Below are positions 9,277 through 17,066 of a stretch of 64,000 nucleotides of DNA, piece after piece. The DNA comes from Pseudomonadota bacterium. Lineage in GTDB: Bacteria > Desulfobacterota > Desulfobulbia > Desulfobulbales > Desulfocapsaceae. Below the pieces are notes generated by a model. That model saw nothing but the letters and a program-made list of their open reading frames with translations. It did not search any database and was not told the origin of the DNA. Position 1 is the first letter of the stretch. Each line of letters begins with the position of its first letter. The position numbers were made by a program, and so were the translations under genes. The stretch is taken from assembly GCA_023412495.1 (NCBI GenBank), contig JAEYNP010000097.1, positions 1-64,000 on the forward strand. The letters run 5' to 3'.

Positions 9277-9867
9277 TTAGAGAATGATCATCTCTTCCCT
9301 GGCGTAGATGACGGCGAGGATCTTCGCCGGTTTATCCCCATGGCAGGAGATGATGTGCGGGACACTGGATTCGTAGTAGATCGAATCGCCGGGCTTGAGG
9401 ATATCCTTATAGTCGGCGAGACTCACTTCGACTTCCCCTTCGAGGACATAGATGAATTCCTCGCCGATGTGATCATTGGCCGGAACCTCCTGCACTGCCT
9501 TGGGATTGAGGGTGACCAGAAAGGGTTCCATCTGCCGGTTTCTTTTCTGCTGACCGAGTCCCTGATAGCTGTAGCCGCAGGATTTTGCGTAGGAGGGATT
9601 GAACCGGGTAACCGCCGCACCGTCATCGGCTCTGACGATACAGAAGGGAGAGTCCCCGCTGTCGCCGAAAATATCCCCCACCGGAACGGCGAGAACCTTG
9701 GCGATGTTGACGATAATCCCCAGCGGGGGCATGAGTTCATCTCCCTCCACCTTGACCAGATCCGCCTCCGAAATGCCGGATTTCCCGGCCAGATCGGCCT
9801 GCAAGAAACCCTTCTGGATTCTCAGGCTCCGTATCCTCTCTCCAACGCTCAAACCGTTCTCTGACAT
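9277..9867 (-). CDS. HTH-cupin transcriptional regulator (paralogue)
   Basis: A 196-residue protein of the same architecture as the regulator at 6921. An XRE-type HTH (GERIRSLRIQKGFLQADLAG) is followed by a cupin (GEEFIYVLEGEVEVSL, LKPGDSIYYESSVPHIISC) and ends near ILAVIYARE. Both share the linker motif MEPFL before the cupin. The ATG at 9867 follows gaggga and is preferred over a start at 9900, which would read out of the flanking repeat. Convergent with the acyl-CoA ligase. Two related sensors around one ligase suggest regulation by substrate and product, but this is inference. Confidence 0.87.
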   Translation of the reverse strand: MSENGLSVGERIRSLRIQKGFLQADLAGKSGISEADLVKVEGDELMPPLGIIVNIAKVLAVPVGDIFGDSGDSPFCIVRADDGAAVTRFNPSYAKSCGYSYQGLGQQKRNRQMEPFLVTLNPKAVQEVPANDHIGEEFIYVLEGEVEVSLADYKDILKPGDSIYYESSVPHIISCHGDKPAKILAVIYAREEMIIL

Positions 9868-9890
9868 CGCGCATCTCCCTCTTGAGCTAG

Positions 9891-9983
9891 GTGGGGTCAA
9901 ATCTTTAACCTTGACATCTTCTCGTCACTATCGAATTCCAGAGGAAATTAGGAAAAATATCAAGGTTAAAGATTTGACCCCAC
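9891..9983. repeat. palindromic repeat family, copy 3
   Basis: Starts gtggggtcaaatctttaacc and closes with the inverted arm ggttaaagatttgacccc plus ac. The inner aacc/ggtt pair again covaries relative to copies 1 and 2. It lies directly upstream of the minus-strand HTH-cupin gene and marks the boundary to the AT-rich scrap region. Confidence 0.83.
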
Positions 9984-10616
9984 GACATATGTCTGTTGCG
10001 GGAACCGCTGTATTCTCCGAGTATACTGCAAACCCGCCCATTCGGCAATGACGGCAGGTCAGGCAAGCTGAAGGATTGCTTTTTATATCAAAAAACCTGC
10101 GCCTGTAGGGTAGGAAAAGGGCGATTTTCTATGCTGAAAATAATTTAATACTAAGTAAAGTTCCCACTTATGACGCACAGGCCAACTGTGAAATAACACC
10201 TAAAAAATGCGCCAAGATCTGGCCTGGCAATTCGCTTGTCAAAGGGTGTGAACTCGTTTATCATGCAATGAAAGTCTTACATTTCTAAGAATGAGTTTCC
10301 GGAAAAAAGCAGGACAGCATACGGTCTTCATAAAGAACCGAGAGAACCACGATGTGGTGGAATTTCTCCCTATAAACCTGCGGGCTATTAAACGTTTTCG
10401 GCAAAAAACAAAATGTATGGAAAAGTGAAATTTTCCACTCGCAGTGAAAATCAAAGCTTAAAGAAGAACGTGAAGAATCGAGGCTCCAATTAGAAGCCAA
10501 AGACATTATAACAAAGTAAATAATTTGCCGAATAAAGCGCTCCAGCGGAAGCCGCAAACAGCGCAGCTTCCGCTGAATACCACGTTAATTTGATCTAATT
10601 AATATTCAGATAACTA
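9984..10616. other. AT-rich region without a supportable gene
   Basis: About 630 bases, visibly richer in A and T than the flanking housekeeping DNA. Short open frames on both strands (up to 90 codons around 10285-10557, minus) lack ribosome sites and recognisable motifs, and I do not accept them as genes. The composition shift begins right after the third palindromic repeat, which suggests acquired and decaying DNA. Confidence 0.5.
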
Positions 10617-11411
10617 ATGAAAATTACAGAGCATGTTACATTGTAACAGGCCTTGGTGTCGAACCGCCATGGGCTGTTAATTCTGGTTTTATCGTTGGAG
10701 ACCATACCACCCTCATTATTGATACTGGGTCAAATTACTTATCAGCTCAAACGATTCATGGTTATGCTAATTGCGCTGGTCCTAAGAATGAACTGATTGT
10801 AGTTAACACTGAACCACATTTTGACCACATTGGAGGCAACTGTTACTTTCAAGAAAAAGGCATAAAATATTTGCTCATCCTGAATCGAGAAGAAGCAACG
10901 ATGAATTTTTACAAAACAAGAAAGAATTCAATGACACTATTCCCAATAAAATAAAAAAAATAATAATGAGGCTGAAGTCTTTTTCTATAAAACTCAACTG
11001 GTAAACCCAACTAATCCGGTATCTATAGATGAAAAATTCGATTTAGGTGGTGTAGTTGTGTCTGTTCATGGAACACCAGGACATACACCATTCAATATCT
11101 CTTTATTCGTGTCAGAGGACCGGGTTCTTTTTTGTGGTGATGCTATTGTGACAGGTTACATCCCTAATCTAGAGGCTGGTAATGTATTACTGTGGCAGAC
11201 GTGGTTACAATCGCTAGATGCAATTGAAGATTTATCTCCAGATATAATAATTACCGGACATGGTTATAGCATACAAGGTGCTAGTAAAATAATTATAGAA
11301 ATTAACAAGATTAGAGCCATTCTGAAAAATGCAATTTTGCATAACGTTGCAACCGACAAATTTAAACAATATAAAATAATGGTTACAACCCAGTCTTTTC
11401 GGGATTTGTAG
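10617..11411 (+). pseudogene. MBL-fold metallo-hydrolase, frameshifted remnant
   Basis: Reading across frames gives a metallo-beta-lactamase-fold protein: a start MKITEH, then GLGVEPPWAVNSGF, TEPHFDHIGG (the HxxxDH-like metal site, here HFDHIGG), HGTPGHTP, and a C-terminal LFCGDA and ITGHGY. At least three single-base shifts break it: near 10638 (a missing T before tacattgtaac), near 10865 in an A-run, and near 10960 in another A-run. The last 117 codons (11058-11411) remain open but lack the first metal motif. AT-rich compared with the flanking DNA, and probably horizontally acquired. A sequencing error in homopolymers could explain some but probably not all breaks. Confidence 0.75.
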
Positions 11412-11488
11412 TACAACGCACTTATCAAGTACCTCGATAATATTCCGTCCATTCCCTTGCCTATATGTTAGGCCTGCGGCGGATCTCT

Positions 11489-11929
11489 ATGAAAAATGAA
11501 AAAGAGAAGATGCTCGCAGGGGAGTTTTACGATCCACTCGACCCGTAACTGTGCCGGGAGCGTGACCGTTGCGGTGGCCTCTGCCTCCTGCTCAACTCTA
11601 CACGCGAGGACGAGAAGCAGGAGAGACAGCGTCTTCTTGTCGAGATCTTTGGAAAGGAGACGGATGTCTGGGTTCAGCCGCCGTTTTTCTGCGACTACGG
11701 CACGAATATCGTCCTGGGTGCTCAAGTATTCTTCAACTACAATTGCGTGGTGCTCGACGTCGCGCTGGTGACTATCGGCAGCAATGTGCTCTTTGGTCCC
11801 TCAGTGCAGATCTACACGGCAACTCATCTGCGTAGAAGCTGGCCCACAGCCAGTGTCAACCTGGAGACCCGATCGCGTTTCGCTCCGTCGAGCACCGGTT
11901 ACGCTGGTCTTTTGGTTTCAAAGAAGTGA
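11489..11929 (+). pseudogene. maltose O-acetyltransferase-like remnant (in-frame stop, truncated C-terminus)
   Basis: From ATG 11489 the frame reads MLAGEFYDPLDP, then TAA at codon 20 (a Glu codon is expected there), and continues with LCRERDRC, VWVQPPFFCDYG, VFFNYNCVVLD, IGSNVLFGPSVQIYTATH, typical of the Maa/LacA/NodL acetyltransferase family. After about residue 112 the similarity stops. The second half of the left-handed beta-helix, with the WIGG and IGAGSVV motifs, is absent, and the frame closes at a TGA that lies inside the downstream riboswitch hairpin. Both defects argue for a dead gene. Confidence 0.75.
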
Positions 11930-11983
11930 GGACGACCTCACCTCTCAACTTCAATCGGGGACGGCCCCAATAAAATGAGAGGT
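11926..11983 (+). promoter_or_regulatory. guanidine-II (mini-ykkC) riboswitch
   Basis: Two short hairpins with ACGR tetraloops, the defining guanidine-II architecture. P1 is gtgagg-acga-cctcac (11926-11941) and P2 is gggg-acgg-cccc (11957-11968). The linker acctctca (11940-11947) is exactly complementary to tgagaggt (11976-11983), which contains the ribosome site five bases before the ATG of sugE. Ligand-stabilised pairing of the two loops would free the ribosome site, giving translational ON control. It directly precedes an SMR-family guanidinium exporter, the usual target. Confidence 0.9.
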
Positions 11984-11987
11984 AGTC

Positions 11988-12302
11988 ATGAACTGGTTCA
12001 TCCTTGTTGTTGCAGGTTTTTTCGAAATTGGCTGGGCGGTTGGACTCAAGTACACGGAAGGCTTCACCCGTCTTTGGCCTACTGTTGGCACAGTGCTCTC
12101 CATGGTTATCAGCCTCGGCTTGCTCGGCATCGCCATGAAATCCCTTCCGGTAGGTACGGCATATGCGGTCTGGGTCGGAGTGGGCGCAGTGGGTACAGCC
12201 ATACTCGGCATCGTCCTGCTTGGTGAAGCAGTAAATCTTTTGCGAATGGTAAGCTTGGGCCTTATCATTGCTGGGATTATCGGGCTAAAGCTTGCAACGT
12301 AG
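11988..12302 (+). CDS. sugE: SMR-family guanidinium exporter (SugE/Gdx)
   Basis: A 104-residue protein with four transmembrane helices. The first helix carries the conserved membrane glutamate at residue 13 ([12 protein letters not shown]), and the family-typical [16 protein letters not shown] and [10 protein letters not shown] follow. Gdx-type SMR proteins export guanidinium in exchange for protons as antiparallel dimers. The guanidine-II riboswitch immediately upstream supports this role over general quaternary ammonium export. The gene is intact although it is surrounded by pseudogenes, suggesting it is the part of this scrap region still under selection. Confidence 0.95.
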   Translation: MNWFILVVAGFFEIGWAVGLKYTEGFTRLWPTVGTVLSMVISLGLLGIAMKSLPVGTAYAVWVGVGAVGTAILGIVLLGEAVNLLRMVSLGLIIAGIIGLKLAT

Positions 12303-12395
12303 CCTCTTTTGCTTCCGCCACATGCGAATGACAACCGAAAATTGACCACCCCGAAGATTAATAGGCAGGGTGATGGGGCACACCCAGGGTGGTGG

Positions 12396-12459
12396 TTCCA
12401 GGGGGCAGGAGAAACGGAGGGAGCCGTAGGCGACCGGAGTTTCTCCTTGCCCCCTGGAA
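12396..12459. repeat. 20-base inverted repeat inside the IS21 tail
   Basis: The left arm ttccagggggca plus ggagaaac is mirrored by gtttctcc plus ttgccccctggaa, with one extra base. The 23-base centre is itself GC-rich. It lies downstream of the istB fragment and may be a terminator-like foldback or a nested insertion end. Confidence 0.55.
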
Positions 12460-12494
12460 GGCTTCTCCGTCGTCGACTCATTTGCTACAGCCTC

Positions 12495-12704
12495 TCATTT
12501 CTTTTCCCCTGCCCGTTGTCTTTTTAGGCTTTCTTGCAGGCGATAGCTATCCCACGGACAGGGGATGATTTGGGCGTTATGAGTCAAGCGATCGAGCAGG
12601 GCCGCAGTCATAACCGGATCGCCGAAGATCTGGGGCCAGTCGGCAAATCCAAGATTGGTGGTGATGATCACCGAGCCTTCTTTCGAGAACGGGATGTAGC
12701 CCAA
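12495..12704 (-). pseudogene. IstB-like ATPase, C-terminal fragment
   Basis: About 69 codons remain of the IS21 helper ATPase. The sequence GYIPFSKEGSVIITTNLGF is the conserved region after the Walker B motif, followed by FGDPVMTAALLDRLTHN and the tail QESLKRQR. The Walker A half is missing; the fragment joins istA material through the 34-base palindrome at 12707-12740. No function is expected. Confidence 0.75.
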
Positions 12705-12706
12705 CT

Positions 12707-12740
12707 CATCCAGTTATGTGGAGTTCCACATAACTGGATG
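12707..12740. repeat. perfect 16-base palindrome at an istA/istB junction
   Basis: catccagttatgtgga, then gt, then its exact complement. The sequence encodes part of the IstA frame (FIQLCG.PHNWM), so one arm appears to be an inverted duplication of the other made during the deletion that fused istA to istB remnants. Confidence 0.8.
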
Positions 12741-13345
12741 AACTCGGCTACGCTCTCCAATCGTTCGGCCATCTTGTGCGAACCGTAGGCCAGGCAGTGG
12801 CTGAGTATTTTCTCATTGAGCTCTTCAAGACTCTCCGCCTCCGGCAACGGGACCATGTAGTTCCGGCGGGCAAAGCCTACCAGCCCTTCTACGCCGCCTT
12901 TTTCGTTGCCGCTGGCCGGATTGCAGAATCGGGCGGAGAAACTGTAATATGCCTTCAATTTGCCGAAGCTTTCTTGCTCAAGCCGCTTCTTGCCGTGGAG
13001 CACCTTGCGGACCGCCGTCGTCAAATTATCGTAGATCAGCACCGGAAAGACCCCGCCGAAGAACTCGAAGGCCCGCATGTGGGCGTCAAAAAATGCCTGC
13101 TGGCGCTCGCATCGATAAAATCTGATGAAATGCTTGCCGGAAAACTTGCTCCGCATGCAAAAAAACTTTAACCGCACTGGCTCTCCGCCCAGAATCGCCG
13201 TCGCCGATACCCAATCCACCTCCGCTTCCTGGCCAGCCTCGGGCTCGCAGGGGATGAATACTTTACCGGCCAAAATCAAAGCCCAGATCCAGCTGCACCA
13301 CCCGCACATAGCGCCGGACGTTCGATTCGCTACCCTGGTAGCCGT
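12741..13345 (-). pseudogene. IstA-like transposase, internal fragment
   Basis: The minus-strand reading contains EAEVDWVSA (first DDE aspartate region), FYRCERQQAFFDAHMRAFEFFGG, YDNLTTAVRK (second aspartate region) and GNEKGGVEGLVGFARRN (the glutamate region), the IS21 DDE order. Upstream coding (GYQGSESNVRRYVR) is in another frame near 13275-13345, so at least one frameshift is present. The C-terminal part is deleted. Confidence 0.75.
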
Positions 13346-13348
13346 GCT

Positions 13349-13702
13349 CTACTTCCCACCGAGACCCCCACCGCAGGCGTTACCGAAGACTGGGTCATCT
13401 ATAATTTTACCGCCGACGCCCATCCCATCCATCTGCACCAGATCACATTCCAGGTAGTGGAACGCATCCGTCAGGTCTTCGATGAAAATGGAGAGTGGGT
13501 CGAAGACGTCATAGAAGGTCCGGCCGCCGGCGAAACCGGGTTCAAGGACACCGTCATCGTCTACCCCGGCGATGAGGGAGATCATCCGGGCATCACCAGG
13601 ATCCGTGCCAAGTTCGAAATCCCCGGCCTGTACGTCTGGCATTGCCACATCCTGTCCCATGAGGACAACGAGATGATGCGGCCGCTTGAGGTAGTCGAGT
13701 AG
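13349..13702 (+). pseudogene. multicopper oxidase, C-terminal fragment
   Basis: The last 117 codons of a CotA/bilirubin-oxidase-type multicopper oxidase remain. They show ETPTAGVTEDWVIYNFTADA leading to HPIHLHQ (type 1/type 3 copper ligands) and the terminal HCHILSHEDNEMM (HCHxxxHxxxxM). All upstream cupredoxin domains are gone, replaced by the IS21 remnant at about 13345. The open part from an internal ATG at 13457 lacks the HPIHLH motif, so no working enzyme is expected. The intact gene might survive elsewhere if this is a partial duplication. Confidence 0.8.
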
Positions 13703-13824
13703 CATCCTGCCATCAAAAGCAAATGGGGAGCGCCGAGGATGTCCCTCCCCTTTTTGCTTGCCTGTCCTTGCCTGGAAGGAAAAACCCGCGCGGCAATCGC
13801 CAATATTCTTTTACGACGCCCCCC

Positions 13825-14682
13825 TTACCCGCCGATCGAATTGCGGAAAGCATGGGCCGGATAAGCGCCGAGCAGGTCGACGCGTTTGGCGAAGAAGCGC
13901 AGCTCCTCGATGGCAAGCTGCAGGGGGCGCTCGTCGACATGCCCCTCGACATCGGCGTAGAACCGGGCAACATTGAAGTCCTTGTCGACATAGCTCTCCA
14001 GCTTGGTCATCTGCACTCCGTTGGTGGCAAAGCCACCCAGCGCCTTGTACAGCGCCGCCGGGATGTTCCGCACCTCGAAGACCATGCTGGTGATATACTT
14101 TTTCCCCTGTGCGAAGGGGGGCACCACGTTGTCCCTGGAAAAAACCAGAAACCGCGTGGTATTGTGCGGCGCATCCTGGACATCTCTCTTCAGGATCTCG
14201 AGACCGTAGATCCGGGCGGCCAGCTCGGAGGCGATCGCCGCCTGGGTCCTGTCGCCCCATTTTTTGATATCGAACGCCCCCTTGGCGGTATCCGCCACCA
14301 CGTGCCTGACCAGATTTAGTTCGCCGATGATCTTATTGCACTGGGGCAGAGCATGCACATGGCTATGGACGTCGGTCAAGTCTTCCAGCCGGGCCTCGGG
14401 AAGTCCGAGCAGGCAGTGGCGGATCAGCTGAAAATGCTCGCCGATGATATGGAGCTCCCCGTAGGGGATGAGGCGATGGACGTCGGCGACCCGCCCGGCC
14501 AGGGAATTGTCCACCGGGATTATGGCCAGATCGGCGAGCCGCTCCCGGACCGCCTGGAAGGCGGCCTCGAACGAGACGCAGGGAACCGTCTCCAGTTCCG
14601 GATAGACTTCCCGGCAGGCCAGGTCGGAATAGGCGCCGGCCATCCCCTGGAAGGCGATTTTACGGTATGTGCTGTTGGGCAT
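13825..14682 (-). CDS. pheA: prephenate dehydratase
   Basis: A 285-residue monofunctional prephenate dehydratase (prephenate to phenylpyruvate) in phenylalanine synthesis. The N-terminal PDT domain begins IAFQGMAGAYSDLA and contains DNSLAGRVADVHRLI. The catalytic TRF motif is seen in NTTRFLVFS. A C-terminal ACT domain (about residues 195-275, ALGGFATNGVQMTKLESY) would bind phenylalanine for feedback inhibition. No chorismate mutase domain is present at the N-terminus. The start at 14682 gives the canonical beginning; an upstream ATG at 14775 adds an unlike Lys/Ser-rich stretch. The ribosome site is weak. Confidence 0.9.
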   Translation of the reverse strand: MPNSTYRKIAFQGMAGAYSDLACREVYPELETVPCVSFEAAFQAVRERLADLAIIPVDNSLAGRVADVHRLIPYGELHIIGEHFQLIRHCLLGLPEARLEDLTDVHSHVHALPQCNKIIGELNLVRHVVADTAKGAFDIKKWGDRTQAAIASELAARIYGLEILKRDVQDAPHNTTRFLVFSRDNVVPPFAQGKKYITSMVFEVRNIPAALYKALGGFATNGVQMTKLESYVDKDFNVARFYADVEGHVDERPLQLAIEELRFFAKRVDLLGAYPAHAFRNSIGG

Positions 14683-14926
14683 TTTCGGTTTCTTTTCTTC
14701 TAAATAAAACAGGTTTTCAAGACTGTCCGGTTGAGCAGAAAAGGACAAACTCTGCACAACTTTTTTCCGAACCACCGCGAGGCGAAAGACAAGGCGCAGG
14801 GGATATTTCGCACCGGCTCCCCGGTATCCTATCAGATGATCTTGAATCCGCTAGGTTTTTTTGGCTTTGGGGACCATTTTCGCGAAAAAAGCATCGCGGA
14901 GAATCGGAGCACTCGGGGCTTAAGGG

Positions 14927-15439
14927 TCATGGGGCCATGATCGCCGGAATGACCCGATAGTCGCTCCGGAAGACCAGGTTGTGCAACTCGGCGCCGGCGA
15001 TCGCCCGCAGTATCGGCAGTTCGGCGGCGGCGTCTTCTTTGCTGAAGACATTCAGAGGCCAGTTGCCGACCGTTGCCCCGCAGAGATGCGGGTGGTGAAA
15101 GGCCTGGCCGAAGAAGGCCTTCAGGGTGACCGGCGGGATGCCGCGCTCGCGCTGCTCCGGCCAGCTCAGCGACCAGGATGCCGTGAGGCCGCCATCGGCG
15201 GAATTGACCAGCCCGCTTGCCGTGACAGTGCCGGTCGCCAGTAGCAACGACTCGTTCATCTCCACGAGGGTTTGCCGGGCGTACTCATTTAGGAAATCGA
15301 CCGCCTTGGCGAAGAGGCTTTCCTTGTCCTCCCGGGTTACGGCGCTATCGCCGTGCTTGCCGTCGCGCAGGTCGAGAAAGTGCCGCCGCAGAGCCAGCAA
15401 GTGAGCCGGCATGGCGTCAGGGTTGGTGACTGGGGTCAT
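14927..15439 (-). CDS. uncharacterised 170-residue protein
   Basis: A soluble protein with no signal peptide or membrane segment; I do not recognise the family. ATG 15439 is chosen because aggagg precedes it closely; upstream codons to 15583 look noncoding. The N-terminal half is charged and helical (LRRHFLDLRDGKHGDSAVTREDKESLF). The C-terminal half has SWSLSWPEQRERGIPPVTLKAFFG and GNWPLNVFSKEDAAAELPILRAI. It lies 244 bases upstream of pheA on the same strand but probably has its own transcript. Confidence 0.7.
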   Translation of the reverse strand: MTPVTNPDAMPAHLLALRRHFLDLRDGKHGDSAVTREDKESLFAKAVDFLNEYARQTLVEMNESLLLATGTVTASGLVNSADGGLTASWSLSWPEQRERGIPPVTLKAFFGQAFHHPHLCGATVGNWPLNVFSKEDAAAELPILRAIAGAELHNLVFRSDYRVIPAIMAP

Positions 15440-15683
15440 GATTTCCTCCTTTTGGGTTCCGGTGTAGAGGATATGAGGAAAATTTAAGAAGAGTTTGGGG
15501 AAATTGCAGGGGATAGATTTTTCTACCTCGAGGCGCTCGGAGCTCCCGAAGCTTTCGACGCGTTGTCTGGAACTCTGCCCCACCGGGAAGAGGGATGGAA
15601 TGATCAGGACCTCTGCGCTCCTCGCCCACCCAGGCTGGTGAGGCCACGTACGACGAGCAAAGATGCTCGACCATCTATTAGAA

Positions 15684-16661
15684 CTAGAAAAAGGCGTGAC
15701 TAATCGGAGCGGCCAGAAATGGTGCCATGATAGAAATGCACTGGGTCAACTGATTGTTGATGGTGAACGTAAACCCATGTTTATCGAGCAGTTGTCCAAC
15801 CTCGTTGGGATCAATCCCTTTATTGCCTCTGGTAATCTGTTTCTGTGCCTGGTTTTTCAAGTGAATAGTGGAAGATAAGTAGGTAACAGTTAAGACTAGG
15901 GTGAAAGCGACACCCCAATAAGCGGAAATAGACCAGGCGACTCCAGCTATTTTAGAACTCAGCTCCGGCTCATCAAATAAGCTGGCAGCCCAATTAAGCC
16001 ACATGCTCATGTGCAGGATACCGAAGACCAGGAATGCCGATGCGAAGTTAATGATTTCTTTCAGCCGGCGCATTCGCCTGGCCATGTAGAATATAGGCAA
16101 GTGACAGGGTGCCATCGGTAAGCACAGCGTAGCACATACGGCCATAAGTAAAAAAATGGGCGTAATCGACGCGAGGATATTAAGGATAGAGATAATGATG
16201 TAGACATGCAGAAGAAAAGCACCACTGAAAATCTCTGATCGTGCCAGCATCTTGTAAGTAAATCCAAATATCAACTCGAAGAAGGCGTTTTCAGTTCGTG
16301 CGCTGTAAAGCATGTGCCCGATTGTGGCTATGCAGAGTGCTGTAGAGACAACTATTGTCCAGGCAAGTTGCGGCCGCCTGATATATAATTTTATAACCCT
16401 AACGCTCATCATAATTGACATAACTGATACGACTATTTGCAATAGAGCCGAGGCAAGCCATACATACCTGGCCTTCAGTTCAATCAACTGATGTGGGAGA
16501 TCATGCGTAGCGTTACCTTTCACCACTGCCAGGAGATTTTGAATAACTGAAACGTCTGGGTCAACACTTAATTCAAATAAGAAGCCGGCGAAAAGATACA
16601 CCAACAAAGGGGGAAATAAGTAGAGTAATTCCCGATAGGGCTTGTATTTAATGGCAGTCAT
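15684..16661 (-). CDS. uncharacterised polytopic membrane protein
   Basis: A 325-residue protein with about seven or eight hydrophobic segments, starting with LLYLFPPLLVYLFAGFLFEL near residue 12. A hydrophilic C-terminal loop (KNQAQKQITRGNKGIDPNEVGQLLDKHG) precedes a final hydrophobic tail. No transporter or enzyme motif is recognised. The DNA is noticeably more AT-rich than the flanking pheA and MCP genes, suggesting recent transfer. No obvious operon partner. Confidence 0.65.
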   Translation of the reverse strand: MTAIKYKPYRELLYLFPPLLVYLFAGFLFELSVDPDVSVIQNLLAVVKGNATHDLPHQLIELKARYVWLASALLQIVVSVMSIMMSVRVIKLYIRRPQLAWTIVVSTALCIATIGHMLYSARTENAFFELIFGFTYKMLARSEIFSGAFLLHVYIIISILNILASITPIFLLMAVCATLCLPMAPCHLPIFYMARRMRRLKEIINFASAFLVFGILHMSMWLNWAASLFDEPELSSKIAGVAWSISAYWGVAFTLVLTVTYLSSTIHLKNQAQKQITRGNKGIDPNEVGQLLDKHGFTFTINNQLTQCISIMAPFLAAPISHAFF

Positions 16662-17066
16662 GGAAGTTTATACACGTTGCAAAAGTTTGGTGCTAACTCA
16701 GTGAATATGAACATTTCACGAAGCATTGATCTTAGCTCAAGACTGGGGCCAAACACTGCCCCAGTAGATAGTGTAGTCACTACAGACTGTATTGGCTGGC
16801 ATCGCGCAATGAAACGTAGATCTCCAGATAAGCAGAACTAGTACTTTTCGGTCCTCTGTTTCGTGTTGATTGTCGGCAACATCTCAACAAATATCCAGGG
16901 ACTGATCGAAAAGATAGCGGGGACGAATCACAAGAAAGAGTTTCGTCCATATGCAGAAAAGTTGCACAACAACCACAGATTTCAAATTAATAAGATGATA
17001 GGAACATCGTCAGAACGTTTTGCCAAAGAGCCCCCTTCACGGCGGAATCTCAACCTGATTCACCCC
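16662..17066. other. intergenic region, nothing recognised
   Basis: 405 bases upstream of the unknown membrane protein and downstream of the MCP. A 91-codon open frame on the plus strand at 16863 runs into antisense of the MCP and lacks support. No repeat, terminator or RNA structure was recognised. Confidence 0.4.

Larger units (their letters stand above)
12323..13345 (-). mobile_element. degenerate IS21-family insertion sequence
   Basis: The remnant contains fragments of both IS21 genes in the normal order on the minus strand: istA-like sequence at higher coordinates, then the istB tail. The low-coordinate end near 12323 (tgcgaatgacaaccgaaaat followed by tgaccacc) resembles the noncoding tail and terminal repeat of IS21 elements; this boundary is tentative. 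The high end abuts a truncated multicopper oxidase at about 13345. Internal deletions and frameshifts make it inactive. Confidence 0.7.

Noticed and set aside
10239..10557. Two overlapping minus-strand open frames of 71 and 90 codons
   Set aside because: No ribosome site, no motif, biased amino acid content typical of translated AT-rich noncoding DNA.
11409..11475. attC-like pattern (acaac ... gttaggc) after the MBL remnant, suggesting integron cassettes
   Set aside because: The inner sequence does not fold as an attC site and no integrase or second site is present.
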